From: Fontibacter flavus
GTDB lineage: Bacteria; Bacteroidota; Bacteroidia; Cytophagales; Cyclobacteriaceae
Direction: 5' to 3'
Assembly: GCF_042432905.1 (NCBI RefSeq)
Contig: NZ_JBHLWI010000009.1
Span: forward strand, 211,127 to 275,126
Length of the DNA: 64,000 nt
The notes below the pieces were generated by a model. That model ran no database searches and had not been told where the DNA came from. It saw nothing but the letters and a program-made list of their open reading frames with translations. Of the stretch, positions 16,878 through 24,892 are shown piece after piece. The position numbers were made by a program, and so were the translations under genes. Position 1 is the stretch's first letter; each line of letters opens with the position of its first letter.

Positions 16878-17312
16878 CTATCCTGCACCAGCTTCTTTCA
16901 TTAAGTCATAAAATATGGCTTGTCTGGCAGTATCAATCATCTTTAGTGTGATCTTGATTTTTTGCTCGTTGGTATCGAGTAGTTGAAAGGCTTGAATTGC
17001 CTTTTGAAATGCCTGGGCATTGCAGCTTGCTTTGGTAGAGCTTTCCCGGATCAGCTTTCGGATTTCATCAATAGTCACAAATGGAATCACGGAGCCTTTC
17101 AGGAGATAGTGAAATGATTTTGACCTCCACAATCCAAAGCATAGCCAAAAGAGAAATTCCCTATCCTCTTGATTGTCGGTGAGGCAAACAAAGCAATTTG
17201 AGCAAGCATGGTTGAGCGGTTTCCCGCTGTTCAATCCTTTATTCAGGATAAAGAAGTGCGGCTGTTGGTAGCTGCTTTCCAGTCGGTGTGTTTTGATACG
17301 AAACGATTTCAT
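16878..17312 (-). CDS. DUF6943-like conserved protein of Bacteroidota mobile elements
   Basis: 144 residues from the second in-frame ATG (MKSFRIKTHRLE); an ATG three codons earlier is also possible. Visible blocks are SYQQPHFFILNKGLNSGKPL, NHACSNCFVCL with three Cys, FWLCFGLWRS and GSVIPFVTIDEIRKLI. I recall this arrangement from small proteins carried on Bacteroidota conjugative elements and plasmids (DUF6943); that assignment is from memory and moderately sure. No enzymatic motif. It lies beside transposon-type non-coding DNA. Confidence 0.5.
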   Translation of the reverse strand: MKSFRIKTHRLESSYQQPHFFILNKGLNSGKPLNHACSNCFVCLTDNQEDREFLFWLCFGLWRSKSFHYLLKGSVIPFVTIDEIRKLIRESSTKASCNAQAFQKAIQAFQLLDTNEQKIKITLKMIDTARQAIFYDLMKEAGAG

Positions 17313-17429
17313 ACAGTGAGCCATTAAAGTTTAGCTCGCTGCGCTTCGCATATATTTTTTCAAAAGAGAAAAGAAAAAAGGGAAAAAAAGAAAAGAGAAA
17401 GCTGTCTTTCAGGCGGGTGCGGCTCGGCT

Positions 17430-17502
17430 GTCAAGGTTTTTGGAAAAAATACTACCCATAGGGTGGAGATTTTTTTCAAAACCCGTAGGGTTTGACCTTG
17501 AC
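17430..17502. repeat. long stem-loop 1 of the ICE-like remnant
   Basis: The outer stem GTCAAGGT/ACCTTGAC encloses a core hairpin GGAAAAAATACTACCC-ATA-GGGTGGAG with its T run, and a second hairpin AAACCC-GTA-GGGTTT, so a three-way junction can form. The core recurs at 17803-17842. Confidence 0.6.
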
Positions 17503-17791
17503 TGTCCGAAAGTGCGATGGGCATGTGCGAGCCCGCCTATCTTTGCTTTTCTCTTTTTAAAATTTTCCCTTAACGAGTAAAAAAAAGAGCCCCCTAAAAA
17601 GGAAGCTCTGAAATGCACAACTCGAACCAAAAAACACGAAGCGTATAATCTGTGATACCACAACGCTGAATGCCTGCATGGAACGGAAGGCCTGAGGTGC
17701 GAACGCCCGCCAACAACCACCGGCTGCCGAAACGGACTCTGAATAATAACTTAAACATAATGCCCTCACACTACAGAACGGTGCGATTGCA

Positions 17792-17865
17792 GCAAGGGCT
17801 GTGGGAAAAAAATACTACCCGAAGGGTGGAGATTTTTTTTCCTAACAGGCGAAGCGAGCCCTTGC
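17792..17865. repeat. long stem-loop 2 of the ICE-like remnant
   Basis: The outer stem GCAAGGGCT/AGCCCTTGC encloses the same core as stem-loop 1 (TACTACCC-GAA-GGGTGGAG flanked by A and T runs). The outer stem bases differ from copy 1 but still pair, as expected if the structure is kept by selection. Confidence 0.6.
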
Positions 17866-18020
17866 AGCTCTCGCATCCGCACGCCTGTAACTTTGCTTTA
17901 TGTTTGAGTGATTATTGACTATTTATGGCTATTAAATGCCAATTCTATGAACCAGTACTATTTGAATAGCAAGGCAATGCATGAATGGGAATCGAAAACA
18001 TAGAATTGAAGGAATTTGAT

Positions 18021-19673
18021 TTAGCTTGCACAACAACTTAATTTCGATACGTCTTTTCCGAAAGTTATGGCTGCTAATTTTATTCCTTCTCCCAAAGTCA
18101 AATAAGGGTAGAAACTGTCTGCTAAGTCTTTCACCGTTATTCCGTATTTGATTGCCATACTTAATTGTTGGATAAGTTCTCCGCCTTCGGGTGCGACTAC
18201 TCTTGCACCAATGAGTTTATCGGTTTCGGTGTTACGAATGAGTTTGATAAAACCCCTTGTGTCGTTTGCTGCTATGGCTCTCGGCACGTCTTTGAGTTCC
18301 AATTTTGAAACTTCAAACGGAATGCCTTTTGCTTCTGCCTGTGCTTCATCTAAACCTGCGCCTGCAATTTGTGGGTCAGTAAAAACCACCCAAGGTAAAG
18401 AGGAATAATCGGCTTTGTTTTCTGTTCCTGAGAAAGCATTTTCAACGGCAATTTTACCTTCAAAAGCGGCTGTGTAAACAAATGCAGGGGTGTTGGTTAC
18501 GTCACCTGCTGCGTAAATGTTGGATAGATTGGTTTCCATCTTTTCATTTACTGCAATGTGTCCGCTTTGGGTGAGTTCCAAACCAATGTTGTCCAATCCT
18601 AATTGATTTGTATTGGCTTTTGTTCCTGTGGCAATTACCACCCTTCCTTTTTCTACTATTTGAGTAAATGAACCATCAGGACAATTGCAATGGATGATAG
18701 TTTCATTTCCTTGCTTTTTAAATTTTACGGCTCTGAAATTGGGTAAAATTTCTATGCCTTCCTTTCGTATTTGGGTTTCCAATGCTTCGCTGATGTCTGG
18801 GGTTTGTGTACGTAATACTCGGTCGGTAAATTCAATGATGCGGACTTTTACGCCTAAACGATTGTAAGCCATTGCGATTTCCAATCCGATATAACCTGCT
18901 CCCATAATGGTCAGGCTTTCGGGTTTTTCTTCCAAGTCGAATAGGGAAACATTGGTCAAATAGTCAATTTTGTCCAATCCTTCAATAGTCGGAATGTTGG
19001 TAGTAGCTCCAGTGGCTATTAAAAATTTGATGGCTTTGTATTCTTTGCCGTCTACTTCAATGGTTTTGTTGTTCTTGAACTTTGCCCAACCTTTTAGCAT
19101 AGTCAGGTTTTCAAAATCGCTTACCACATCCATATACTTTTTCTCCTGAAGTGTCGCTACTAATTTTTTCTTGGCTTTAATGATTTGTGCGAAATCAATG
19201 TCAACACCTTTTGGTTTGATGCCTTCAAAGTTGGAATGCGTAGCGTGATAAACCGTTTCACCTGCACGAATTAGGTTTTTAGATGGCACACAACCCACAT
19301 TTACACAAGTACCGCCAAAGTCTAAACCACCGTTTACCATTAAGGTCGATAATCCTAAACTTTCGGCTTTAATGGTTGCCGAAAATGCAGCCGAACCACC
19401 ACCGATAATGATTAAATCAAATTGGTTTTTGCCACTGCTTCCATTTTCTGGAAGTTCACTTTTTACACGATAGTTTTTTGTACCGTTGATGGTGTTGATG
19501 ATTTCTTCTTTGCTGGTTTTGGCAGGGTCAAAAGAACATTCACAAGTAGCTTTTGGATAGCTCACATTTGCTTCTTTTACACCTTCATTTTTAGAAAGTA
19601 GTTTTTCAATGCCTGTGGCACAATGGTCGCAGGTCATACCTGTGATGTTAAGTTTTATGGTTTCTTTGTTCAT
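18021..19673 (-). CDS. merA: mercuric reductase
   Basis: 550 residues, reducing Hg(II) to volatile Hg(0) with NADPH in the cytoplasm. The N-terminal HMA domain has GMTCDHC (C15, C18). The FAD site is GGGSAA (91-96), the redox-active pair CVNVGC (C123/C128), the NAD(P)H-binding motif GAGYIGLEIA is mid-protein, and the C-terminal vicinal pair C547-C548 (KLSCCAS) distinguishes MerA from other flavin disulfide reductases. It is the last gene of the mer operon and its ATG overlaps the merP stop by one base. All catalytic cysteines are present. Confidence 0.95.
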   Translation of the reverse strand: MNKETIKLNITGMTCDHCATGIEKLLSKNEGVKEANVSYPKATCECSFDPAKTSKEEIINTINGTKNYRVKSELPENGSSGKNQFDLIIIGGGSAAFSATIKAESLGLSTLMVNGGLDFGGTCVNVGCVPSKNLIRAGETVYHATHSNFEGIKPKGVDIDFAQIIKAKKKLVATLQEKKYMDVVSDFENLTMLKGWAKFKNNKTIEVDGKEYKAIKFLIATGATTNIPTIEGLDKIDYLTNVSLFDLEEKPESLTIMGAGYIGLEIAMAYNRLGVKVRIIEFTDRVLRTQTPDISEALETQIRKEGIEILPNFRAVKFKKQGNETIIHCNCPDGSFTQIVEKGRVVIATGTKANTNQLGLDNIGLELTQSGHIAVNEKMETNLSNIYAAGDVTNTPAFVYTAAFEGKIAVENAFSGTENKADYSSLPWVVFTDPQIAGAGLDEAQAEAKGIPFEVSKLELKDVPRAIAANDTRGFIKLIRNTETDKLIGARVVAPEGGELIQQLSMAIKYGITVKDLADSFYPYLTLGEGIKLAAITFGKDVSKLSCCAS

Positions 19674-20029
19674 TATGATTTCTCTTTTTTATTTTCTTTA
19701 ATGATTTCGGCTTTATAGCCTGTCTGCTCAATAACCTTGATGATAGCATCAGGATTTGTTTTCTTTGGGTCGTACTGGATAGTTGCCAAATCGCCCGGAT
19801 ATTCCACTTTGTGTTCTATAATGCCGTCCACTTCTTTGAGGGCATTTGAAATGTGGTTGGAACAACCTGCACAAGTCATTCCCGTGATTTTCAGTTTCAG
19901 GGTTTTACCTTCTTGCTGGGTTGTATATGCCGTTTGTGCTTTACTGTCAGTCGGTTTGCAACATTTAGCATTGACCTGAGCTATTCCAATTAGAAACAAA
20001 GCACTCAATAGAATTAAATTCTTTTTCAT
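19673..20029 (-). CDS. merP: MerP-like periplasmic HMA-domain protein
   Basis: 118 residues with a signal peptide (MKKNLILLSALFLIGIAQVN) followed by a vicinal Cys pair at 23-24 and an HMA domain with GMTCAGC (C53, C56). It is expected to capture Hg(II) in the periplasm and pass it to the transporter. It lies 47 bp downstream of merTP and overlaps merA by one base. The extra Cys pair near the mature N-terminus could be another metal site or, with the Ala-Lys before it, could suggest partial lipoprotein character; no clear lipobox. Confidence 0.85.
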   Translation of the reverse strand: MKKNLILLSALFLIGIAQVNAKCCKPTDSKAQTAYTTQQEGKTLKLKITGMTCAGCSNHISNALKEVDGIIEHKVEYPGDLATIQYDPKKTNPDAIIKVIEQTGYKAEIIKENKKEKS

Positions 20030-20076
20030 TGTATAATTATTTAATTAAGTTCTTAAATACGAGAAGCAAAAAAATA

Positions 20077-20682
20077 CTATTTCTTGCCAACCACTTTATA
20101 ACCTGTACCGTTGATGGCTTCTTCAATTTGAGCAACGCTCACTTTGGTTTGGTCAAATTCTACTTTGGCAGTCGCTTCTTCATAAATTGCATCTACCTTA
20201 ACAATGCCTGGTAATTTGTTCACGTCATTTTCTACGTGCGAAGCACAACCATTGCAAGTCATTCCTTTTACATCAAAAGTTACTGTTTGGATGTCAGAGG
20301 CATTAACGATTATAACTTCCTTGTTGTCGTTTGAAGGATAGAAAATGTGTGCGTATTTTGGAAATGCAAGCATCAAGGCTGCAAACACGGTTACAATTCC
20401 CAAAAATGTTTTGGTCTGCATAAAAGATTTCTTTTCGTCTTCTTCGCAATCACATTGGATTTCTTCTGCTGATCGGGGTTTGAGTTTCTGATACCAAGCA
20501 AAGCCCAATACCAAAACGGTGATACCGATAAGATAAGGTCTTGCTGGTTCCATCCACGAAAATGTAGATGCCACTCCTGACGCTCCTGAAATAAGAGCCA
20601 ATACAGGCGTAATGCAGCAAAGCGATGCTGCTACGGCCGAAAGCACTCCCGCTCCGACAAGTCTGTTGTTTTTCTTGTTCAT
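20077..20682 (-). CDS. merT: mercuric transporter with fused HMA domain (MerTP)
   Basis: 201 residues. The MerT part has a first helix with the Cys pair C22-C23 (SLCCITP), a second helix (about 49-63), a cytosolic CDC motif (C77, C79) and a third helix (about 92-107). A C-terminal HMA domain with GMTCNGC (C143, C146) completes the MerTP fusion typical of Bacteroidota mer operons. It imports Hg(II) for MerA. It overlaps the upstream arsR-type gene by 4 bp, a sign of translational coupling. Confidence 0.9.
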   Translation of the reverse strand: MNKKNNRLVGAGVLSAVAASLCCITPVLALISGASGVASTFSWMEPARPYLIGITVLVLGFAWYQKLKPRSAEEIQCDCEEDEKKSFMQTKTFLGIVTVFAALMLAFPKYAHIFYPSNDNKEVIIVNASDIQTVTFDVKGMTCNGCASHVENDVNKLPGIVKVDAIYEEATAKVEFDQTKVSVAQIEEAINGTGYKVVGKK

Positions 20683-21056
20683 ACTGTTTCCTTTTTTGAA
20701 TTGTTAATGATATGTTTAAAAAATGGTCGAAGTAAAGTCAGTTGCTCTTGTTTCAAAGAGTAGAAAATGGTTTGTCCTTCTCTTCTTCCTTCAATGACGT
20801 TTCCGTCTTTGAGTTTTCTGAGGTGTTGCGAAACGGCAGGGATGCTCATTCCGAGAATGTCTGAAAGGTCGCAGGGACATAGTTCGTTTTTTTCTTCTAA
20901 GAGAAATAAGATTTTCAACCTTACTTCGTTTCCCGCCAATGCTAAAAGTCCACTCAGTTGGCTGAATGCCTTGTCATTGGTTTGAAGTATTTCTCTACAA
21001 TTGTCTATTTGAACCTTGTCGGCAAACACTCTGATACACGATTGATTGTTTTCCAT
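20679..21056 (-). CDS. ArsR-family metal-responsive repressor of the mer operon
   Basis: 125 residues with a winged-helix ArsR fold: VRLKILFLLEEKNELCPCDL gives the alpha-3 ELCxCDL metal motif (C60, C62), then IPAVSQHLRKLKDGNVIEGR and the wing. Further cysteines C7 and C20 may complete the Hg(II) site. It probably dissociates from the operator on metal binding, unlike MerR activators. It is the first gene of the operon; a perfect inverted repeat overlaps its -33 box (21111-21126). Confidence 0.9.
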   Translation of the reverse strand: MENNQSCIRVFADKVQIDNCREILQTNDKAFSQLSGLLALAGNEVRLKILFLLEEKNELCPCDLSDILGMSIPAVSQHLRKLKDGNVIEGRREGQTIFYSLKQEQLTLLRPFFKHIINNSKKETV

Positions 21057-21086
21057 AATCTTCCTGTTTGGGATTTAATAACGCAG

Positions 21087-21126
21087 CAAAGATACAAATA
21101 GTTTTCTTATTTAAGCAAATGCTTAA
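21087..21126 (-). promoter_or_regulatory. mer operon promoter with overlapping operator
   Basis: On the minus strand a TTTG box (21116-21119) and TATCTTTG box (21087-21094) are separated by 21 bases, matching the Bacteroidota TTTG/TAnnTTTG promoter. An inverted repeat TTAAGCA-N2-TGCTTAA (21111-21126) covers the -33 box, a natural place for ArsR-type repression. Confidence 0.75.
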
Positions 21127-21816
21127 TAATTACTCTATGAGCCTTTGCTTTTCTCGGGAGAGGTGGAAACGCAGGTAAACCAAGGCGAAGCCATTTCTGC
21201 GAGCCGCCTGCGAGCGGAGCAAGGGTGGTGGCTGCAAAAGCCCGAAGAATGAGGGCGGCAGACGCCTACCGTTTACGGCAGGGCTGGCGTGATTTTTTGC
21301 ATCAGGGTCGGCAAAGGCAAGGGTAGCGATTGAACGAAACGAAACGATTGTTGGGAAGGAATGGAGCAATAACTGACTGCAATAGCATGGGGAGTATTTG
21401 TAGATTTCAATTGCCATACAAATACATTGAAGGAGAATTGCAGGCAGATTGCGGAATGACTTTGCGTTAGCTCGTGTAGTGTAGTGAATGAGCTACTCTT
21501 GTGTGCGGTGCTGAAAGTGGCTGAATGAAAGGAATGAGGAACGAGTGACTGAAATGAAGCGACTGGAGGCACATGGCAGAAAGCAAAAAGCATGACAGCC
21601 CGATCAGCCCGCAGCGACCCGCAGGCGAGCAAAAACAATAAGCAGCGGCAGACCCCCAATAAAAAATATTGTGAGAGTAGCGAACACCTTAGAAGGGGTT
21701 TGGGGGGATGAAATAGCTGCGAGTGAGGATGGAGAGAGTGTGTGAAGCAAAACAAGTGAACGGCAGTGAGTGAGCACCTACTGGAGCGCAAACGAACTGG
21801 TAAGTGAACGGTATAT

Positions 21817-21852
21817 GCAAGGGCGACCGAAGGGAGTTTATTACACCCTTGC
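21817..21852. repeat. stem-loop with the outer-stem sequence of copy 2
   Basis: GCAAGGG (21817-21823) pairs with CCCTTGC (21846-21852). The stem sequence equals that of stem-loop 2 (17792) but lacks its core. It lies about 18 bp before the point where McrC homology begins, so it probably marks the end of the transposon remnant. Confidence 0.5.
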
Positions 21853-21870
21853 AGATATGTTTTTGCGGAA

Positions 21871-22461
21871 ATGCCTGAAATCAAAGTTTCTGAAAAAACC
21901 TTTGAGCGCTTAACGCTGGACAGAAAAACGAAATCCTATCAAAAGGCCTTAGAAATTGCCCGATTATTTTTGATGCAATACCATCCCGATCTCAGTAGGG
22001 GCAGAGACCATGTCTTGGCTTTGATGTTTGATATGAATGTGCTTTGGGAAAAGTTTGTATTTGTAAGTTTAAAGAAGAATGGCTTAAAAGTCTTCGCTCA
22101 AAACAGTAAGAGTTTCTGGAACCCTACTAACGGACCAAGGCGAACCATCCGACCTGATATCAGGATAGAAATAGGTGATCAAACCTTTATCTGTGACACC
22201 AAATGGAAAGTATTGAAAGATAACCGTCCCTCCATGGAAGATATCCGACAAATGTATGCCTATCATCAATACTTTAATGCTAATAAAGTGGCTTTGATTT
22301 ACCCTGGAAATATGGAAAGTTTCTCTGGGAAATATGCTGATATTCAGGATCCTCAGTTGGATTCTGATTTTGAGTGTTCGTTGATGTTTATCCCTGTTAT
22401 GAAAAATGTGAAGCAGTGGCAGAAGGGGATAGAGGAGAGATTAAAGGAATGGATAAGTTGA
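21871..22461 (+). pseudogene. mcrC: McrC C-terminal fragment (5-methylcytosine restriction)
   Basis: 196 codons matching the second half of McrC: LMFDMNVLWEKFVFVSL (the LFDMNxLFE block), the PD-(D/E)xK nuclease centre RPDI (D96) and CDTKWK (D109, K111), and the QMYAYHQYF block with LIYPG. Intact McrC is roughly twice as long and works with the GTPase McrB. Neither McrB nor the N-terminal half is present: homology starts at transposon-type DNA. The frame stays open upstream to 21808 but that sequence belongs to the mobile remnant. Without McrB it should not restrict methylated DNA. Confidence 0.85.
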
Positions 22462-22752
22462 TTGAATATGGATTTGAAAGATATACTTTGAGAGTGGAGT
22501 AAATGATTTTCATATTTCCCTAATTTAAAGCATGAAAATCTACTCTAAAAATTATTTTCCTTTTTGCCTTCTATCCATAAATTGGTGTTTCCTTAAGGTA
22601 ACATTCAACTGACTTTCTATAATATGAAGCCTCTTCGATGTTCACCAATTGCAAAGGTTCTCCAAACAATAACCGCAAATAATTACTTACATTTGAGATT
22701 CGCTATTCTTGATTTCTCAAGAATTTGGCTTGTTAACCCGAATGAAAATTAA

Positions 22753-23246
22753 ATGAAACAATTACTTCTGATCACTTTTGGGCTGATTCTCCTTTTTACA
22801 ATGAATACCATGGCCCAGGAAAAAGAGCCTGAAATCTTCAACATTATTCAAATCGAAGGCATCAATGTCTTTGGTAAATCTATAGATCATCAGACCCGAT
22901 GTGTGCATTGGCATTCCCAACTCGATGTGATCGCGATCAAATTCAAATGCTGTGACAAGTATTATCCTTGTTTTTCATGCCATGAAGAAGAGGCCGACCA
23001 TACACATCAGGTTTGGGCGAAGGCAGAATTTGATGAAAAAGCGATTCTTTGCGGGGTCTGTGGCCACGAACTCAGTATCAAAGAGTATATGGACGCCAAC
23101 AATACCTGTCCCAGATGTCAAGCAGGATTNNNNNNNNNNGTAGTAACCATTATCATTTGTATTTTGAAACCAATGACGCTAAACCTCAAACGGTCTCCCA
23201 ATACATGAGATTTAGAAACAGGAATTTAGCTTCAATCAGCAGGTAA
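22753..23246 (+). CDS. CHY zinc-finger protein with signal peptide, copy B (contains gap)
   Basis: It agrees with copy A almost throughout, with one visible coding change before the gap (Lys to Thr in HxHQVW). The gap removes about four codons. With 10 N the reading frame shifts by one base, but copy A shows 13 bases where this copy has 12 (10 N plus GT), so the N run is probably one short and the gene is intact. The stop is at 23244-23246. Confidence 0.65.
23130..23139. other. assembly gap (10 N)
   Basis: A run of ten N inside the CHY gene of repeat copy B. Contig joins at long repeats are error-prone, so order and copy number of this block deserve confirmation. Confidence 1.
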
Positions 23247-23478
23247 TCAATTTCTGAAAAACCATATAAAAAAGTGCTATTACTCAGACAAGGCATCTTA
23301 GCACTTTAATTTTTTTAATAGTGAAAATCTCAGAAGCTATTCGAATATATTCACTCTTAAATAATCTGTTAATATACCGATTCTCTGGAGAACTACTTAT
23401 TAATCAGTTGGATCTGCGTTCTATCGATTGAGGCTATTTCAAGGGAGAGGTTAAAAATCCCATTATATAAGAATAAAT

Positions 23479-23515
23479 AACCTTTGAGGTCTCAAAAACC
23501 TCAAAGGTTATTTCC
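23479..23515. terminator. terminator of mnmE
   Basis: AAATAACCTTTGAGG/CCTCAAAGGTTATTT stem with a TCTCAAAAA-type loop, overlapping the mnmE stop codon on its right arm. The same structure occurs at 15831 in copy A. Confidence 0.8.
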
Positions 23516-24890
23516 CGATACAGAACTTACTGAAGATATTCGCCAACAGATCATCAGTAGTAATCTCACCCGTGATCTCGCCAAGGTAGTGCAAAGACCT
23601 GCGGATATCCATAGCCAAGAAGTCATTGGTAATATGGTTATCCAAACCGGTCAGCACGTCGAGTAGGGACTGTCGGGTTTTGACCAGGGAATCGTAATGC
23701 CGGATATTCGTGACAATGGTATTACCTGTCTTGAATTTATCCAAATTCACCAATTCCAATATCCTGTTTTTCAAAAGATCCAGATGCTCTTTTTGGGCGG
23801 CAGAAATAAATATCGTATCTGGATGCTTTTCTTTTAAGTCATTGATAAATTGAGGATTGGCTTTATCTATTTTATTGGCTACTTTAAGGAAAGGAACGCC
23901 CAGGTTCTCCAGTTTGTTGATGTCCCTATTGATCTCTACCATATCTGTATCTCCCAAGTCAAAGAGGTAAAGGATCAAGGAAGCCGTCTTCATCTTTTCC
24001 TGCGTACGGCTGACGCCTATAGCTTCTATGGTATCGGTGGTTTCCCTAAGGCCGGCAGTATCGATAAACCTGAATATCACACCCCCGATATTGATTTCAT
24101 CTTCGATAAAATCACGGGTAGTGCCCGCAATATCGGAGACAATGGCTTTCTCTTCATTGAGCAAAGCATTCAATAGGGTAGACTTACCTGCATTGGGTTT
24201 GCCAGCGATGACCGTAGGAACTCCGTTTTTGATCACATTCCCCAAGTCGAAGGAAGCGATGAGTTGTTCGATTACGCGAAGCAGCTTTTCCACCAAGATT
24301 CTCAAATCATCTCTGCTGGCGAACTCCACATCTTCTTCGGTAAAATCCAGTTCAAGCTCTATCATGGAAGCAAAGTGGATCAGTTCAGCACGGAGTTTGG
24401 AGATTTCACCTGAAAAACCACCACGCATCTGACTGATGGCGGCCTGATGGGAAGCCTCGGAATCCGAATGGATCAGGTCGGCTACTGCTTCCGCTTGGGC
24501 CAAATCAAACTGCCCGTTCAAAAATGCCCTTTGGGTAAACTCACCGGGTTTGGCCGGTCTGGCACCATGACGGATCAGGAGTTTGATCACTTGATTCACG
24601 ATATAAGAAGAACCATGGGTAGATATTTCCACCACATTTTCTTTGGTAAAGGATTTTGGGGCAATGAATAAGGATACCAATACTTCATCAATAATTCTTT
24701 CACCATCTCTGATAGTTCCGAAATGGATGGTATGGGAATCCTGCTTTTCAAGATCTTTGCCTTTGAAAACTTCATTGGTGATGCGTATGGCATCTTTACC
24801 GGAAAGACGTATTACAGCAATGGCACCAACTCCCTGTGGGGTGGCCAAAGCGATGATGGTATCTTCTTTTTCGTGAAGCGAAAAACTCAT
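23508..24890 (-). CDS. mnmE: tRNA uridine-5-carboxymethylaminomethyl modification GTPase
   Basis: 460 residues, normal length. The N-terminal tetrahydrofolate-binding domain starts DTIIALATPQGVGAIAVIRL. A helical domain with an inserted G domain follows: G1 GKPNAGKST (230-238), G3 DTAGLRET, G4 NKID. The universal C-terminal FCIGK carries the catalytic Cys. With MnmG it builds cmnm5U34 in tRNAs. Its 3' end is duplicated at 15860 and is the inferred integration site of the neighbouring islands; the gene itself is unbroken because the element restores the end. Confidence 0.97.
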   Translation of the reverse strand: MSFSLHEKEDTIIALATPQGVGAIAVIRLSGKDAIRITNEVFKGKDLEKQDSHTIHFGTIRDGERIIDEVLVSLFIAPKSFTKENVVEISTHGSSYIVNQVIKLLIRHGARPAKPGEFTQRAFLNGQFDLAQAEAVADLIHSDSEASHQAAISQMRGGFSGEISKLRAELIHFASMIELELDFTEEDVEFASRDDLRILVEKLLRVIEQLIASFDLGNVIKNGVPTVIAGKPNAGKSTLLNALLNEEKAIVSDIAGTTRDFIEDEINIGGVIFRFIDTAGLRETTDTIEAIGVSRTQEKMKTASLILYLFDLGDTDMVEINRDINKLENLGVPFLKVANKIDKANPQFINDLKEKHPDTIFISAAQKEHLDLLKNRILELVNLDKFKTGNTIVTNIRHYDSLVKTRQSLLDVLTGLDNHITNDFLAMDIRRSLHYLGEITGEITTDDLLANIFSKFCIGK

Positions 24891-24892
24891 GT

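Larger units (their letters stand above)
17325..18020. other. conjugative-transposon-type non-coding region, 696 bp
   Basis: No credible gene; the open frames here (for example 17409-17720 minus) are compositionally unlike proteins. It holds two long stem-loops with a shared core (17430-17502 and 17792-17865). Each is followed about 25-40 bp later by a TAnCTTTGCTTT sequence like a Bacteroidota -7 box (17538-17545 and 17888-17895). The G+C-rich blocks alternating with A runs resemble intergenic DNA of CTnDOT-like elements (from memory). Confidence 0.55.
21057..21870. other. 814-bp non-coding remnant of a conjugative transposon, with mer promoter
   Basis: After the mer promoter the sequence changes to G+C-richer, low-protein-likeness DNA similar to the intergenic region near mobilisation and tra genes of CTnDOT-like elements (recognised from memory, for example around 21580-21640). 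Open frames such as 21273-21884 minus are rich in Ser/His/Leu without any domain and are judged accidental. A hairpin GCAAGGG/CCCTTGC (21817-21852) closes the region at the mcrC junction. Confidence 0.5.
22630..23519. repeat. 890-bp direct repeat, copy B
   Basis: Counterpart of 14982-15871, interrupted by 10 N. It ends inside mnmE: the final 12 bases encode Ile-Gly-Lys-stop. Differences from copy A include TGCGTTATT/TCGCTATT in the leader, AAACATCAG/ACACATCAG in the gene, and an inserted A before the terminator, so it is not a simple assembly echo. Confidence 0.9.

Noticed and set aside
17409..17720. Overlapping open frames in the stem-loop region
   Set aside because: They run through the A/T tracts and hairpins and encode Arg/Phe/Ser-rich low-complexity sequence without homology I recognise.
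21273..21884. Long minus-strand open frame (203 codons) before the mcrC fragment
   Set aside because: Composition is dominated by Ser, His, Leu and Cys with no domain; it overlaps non-coding transposon DNA and the start of the mcrC frame.
14982..23519. Simple tandem duplication as origin of the 890-bp repeats
   Set aside because: A tandem duplication would repeat the intervening 6.8 kb as well; only the end module is repeated, and both copies stop at the mnmE tail.
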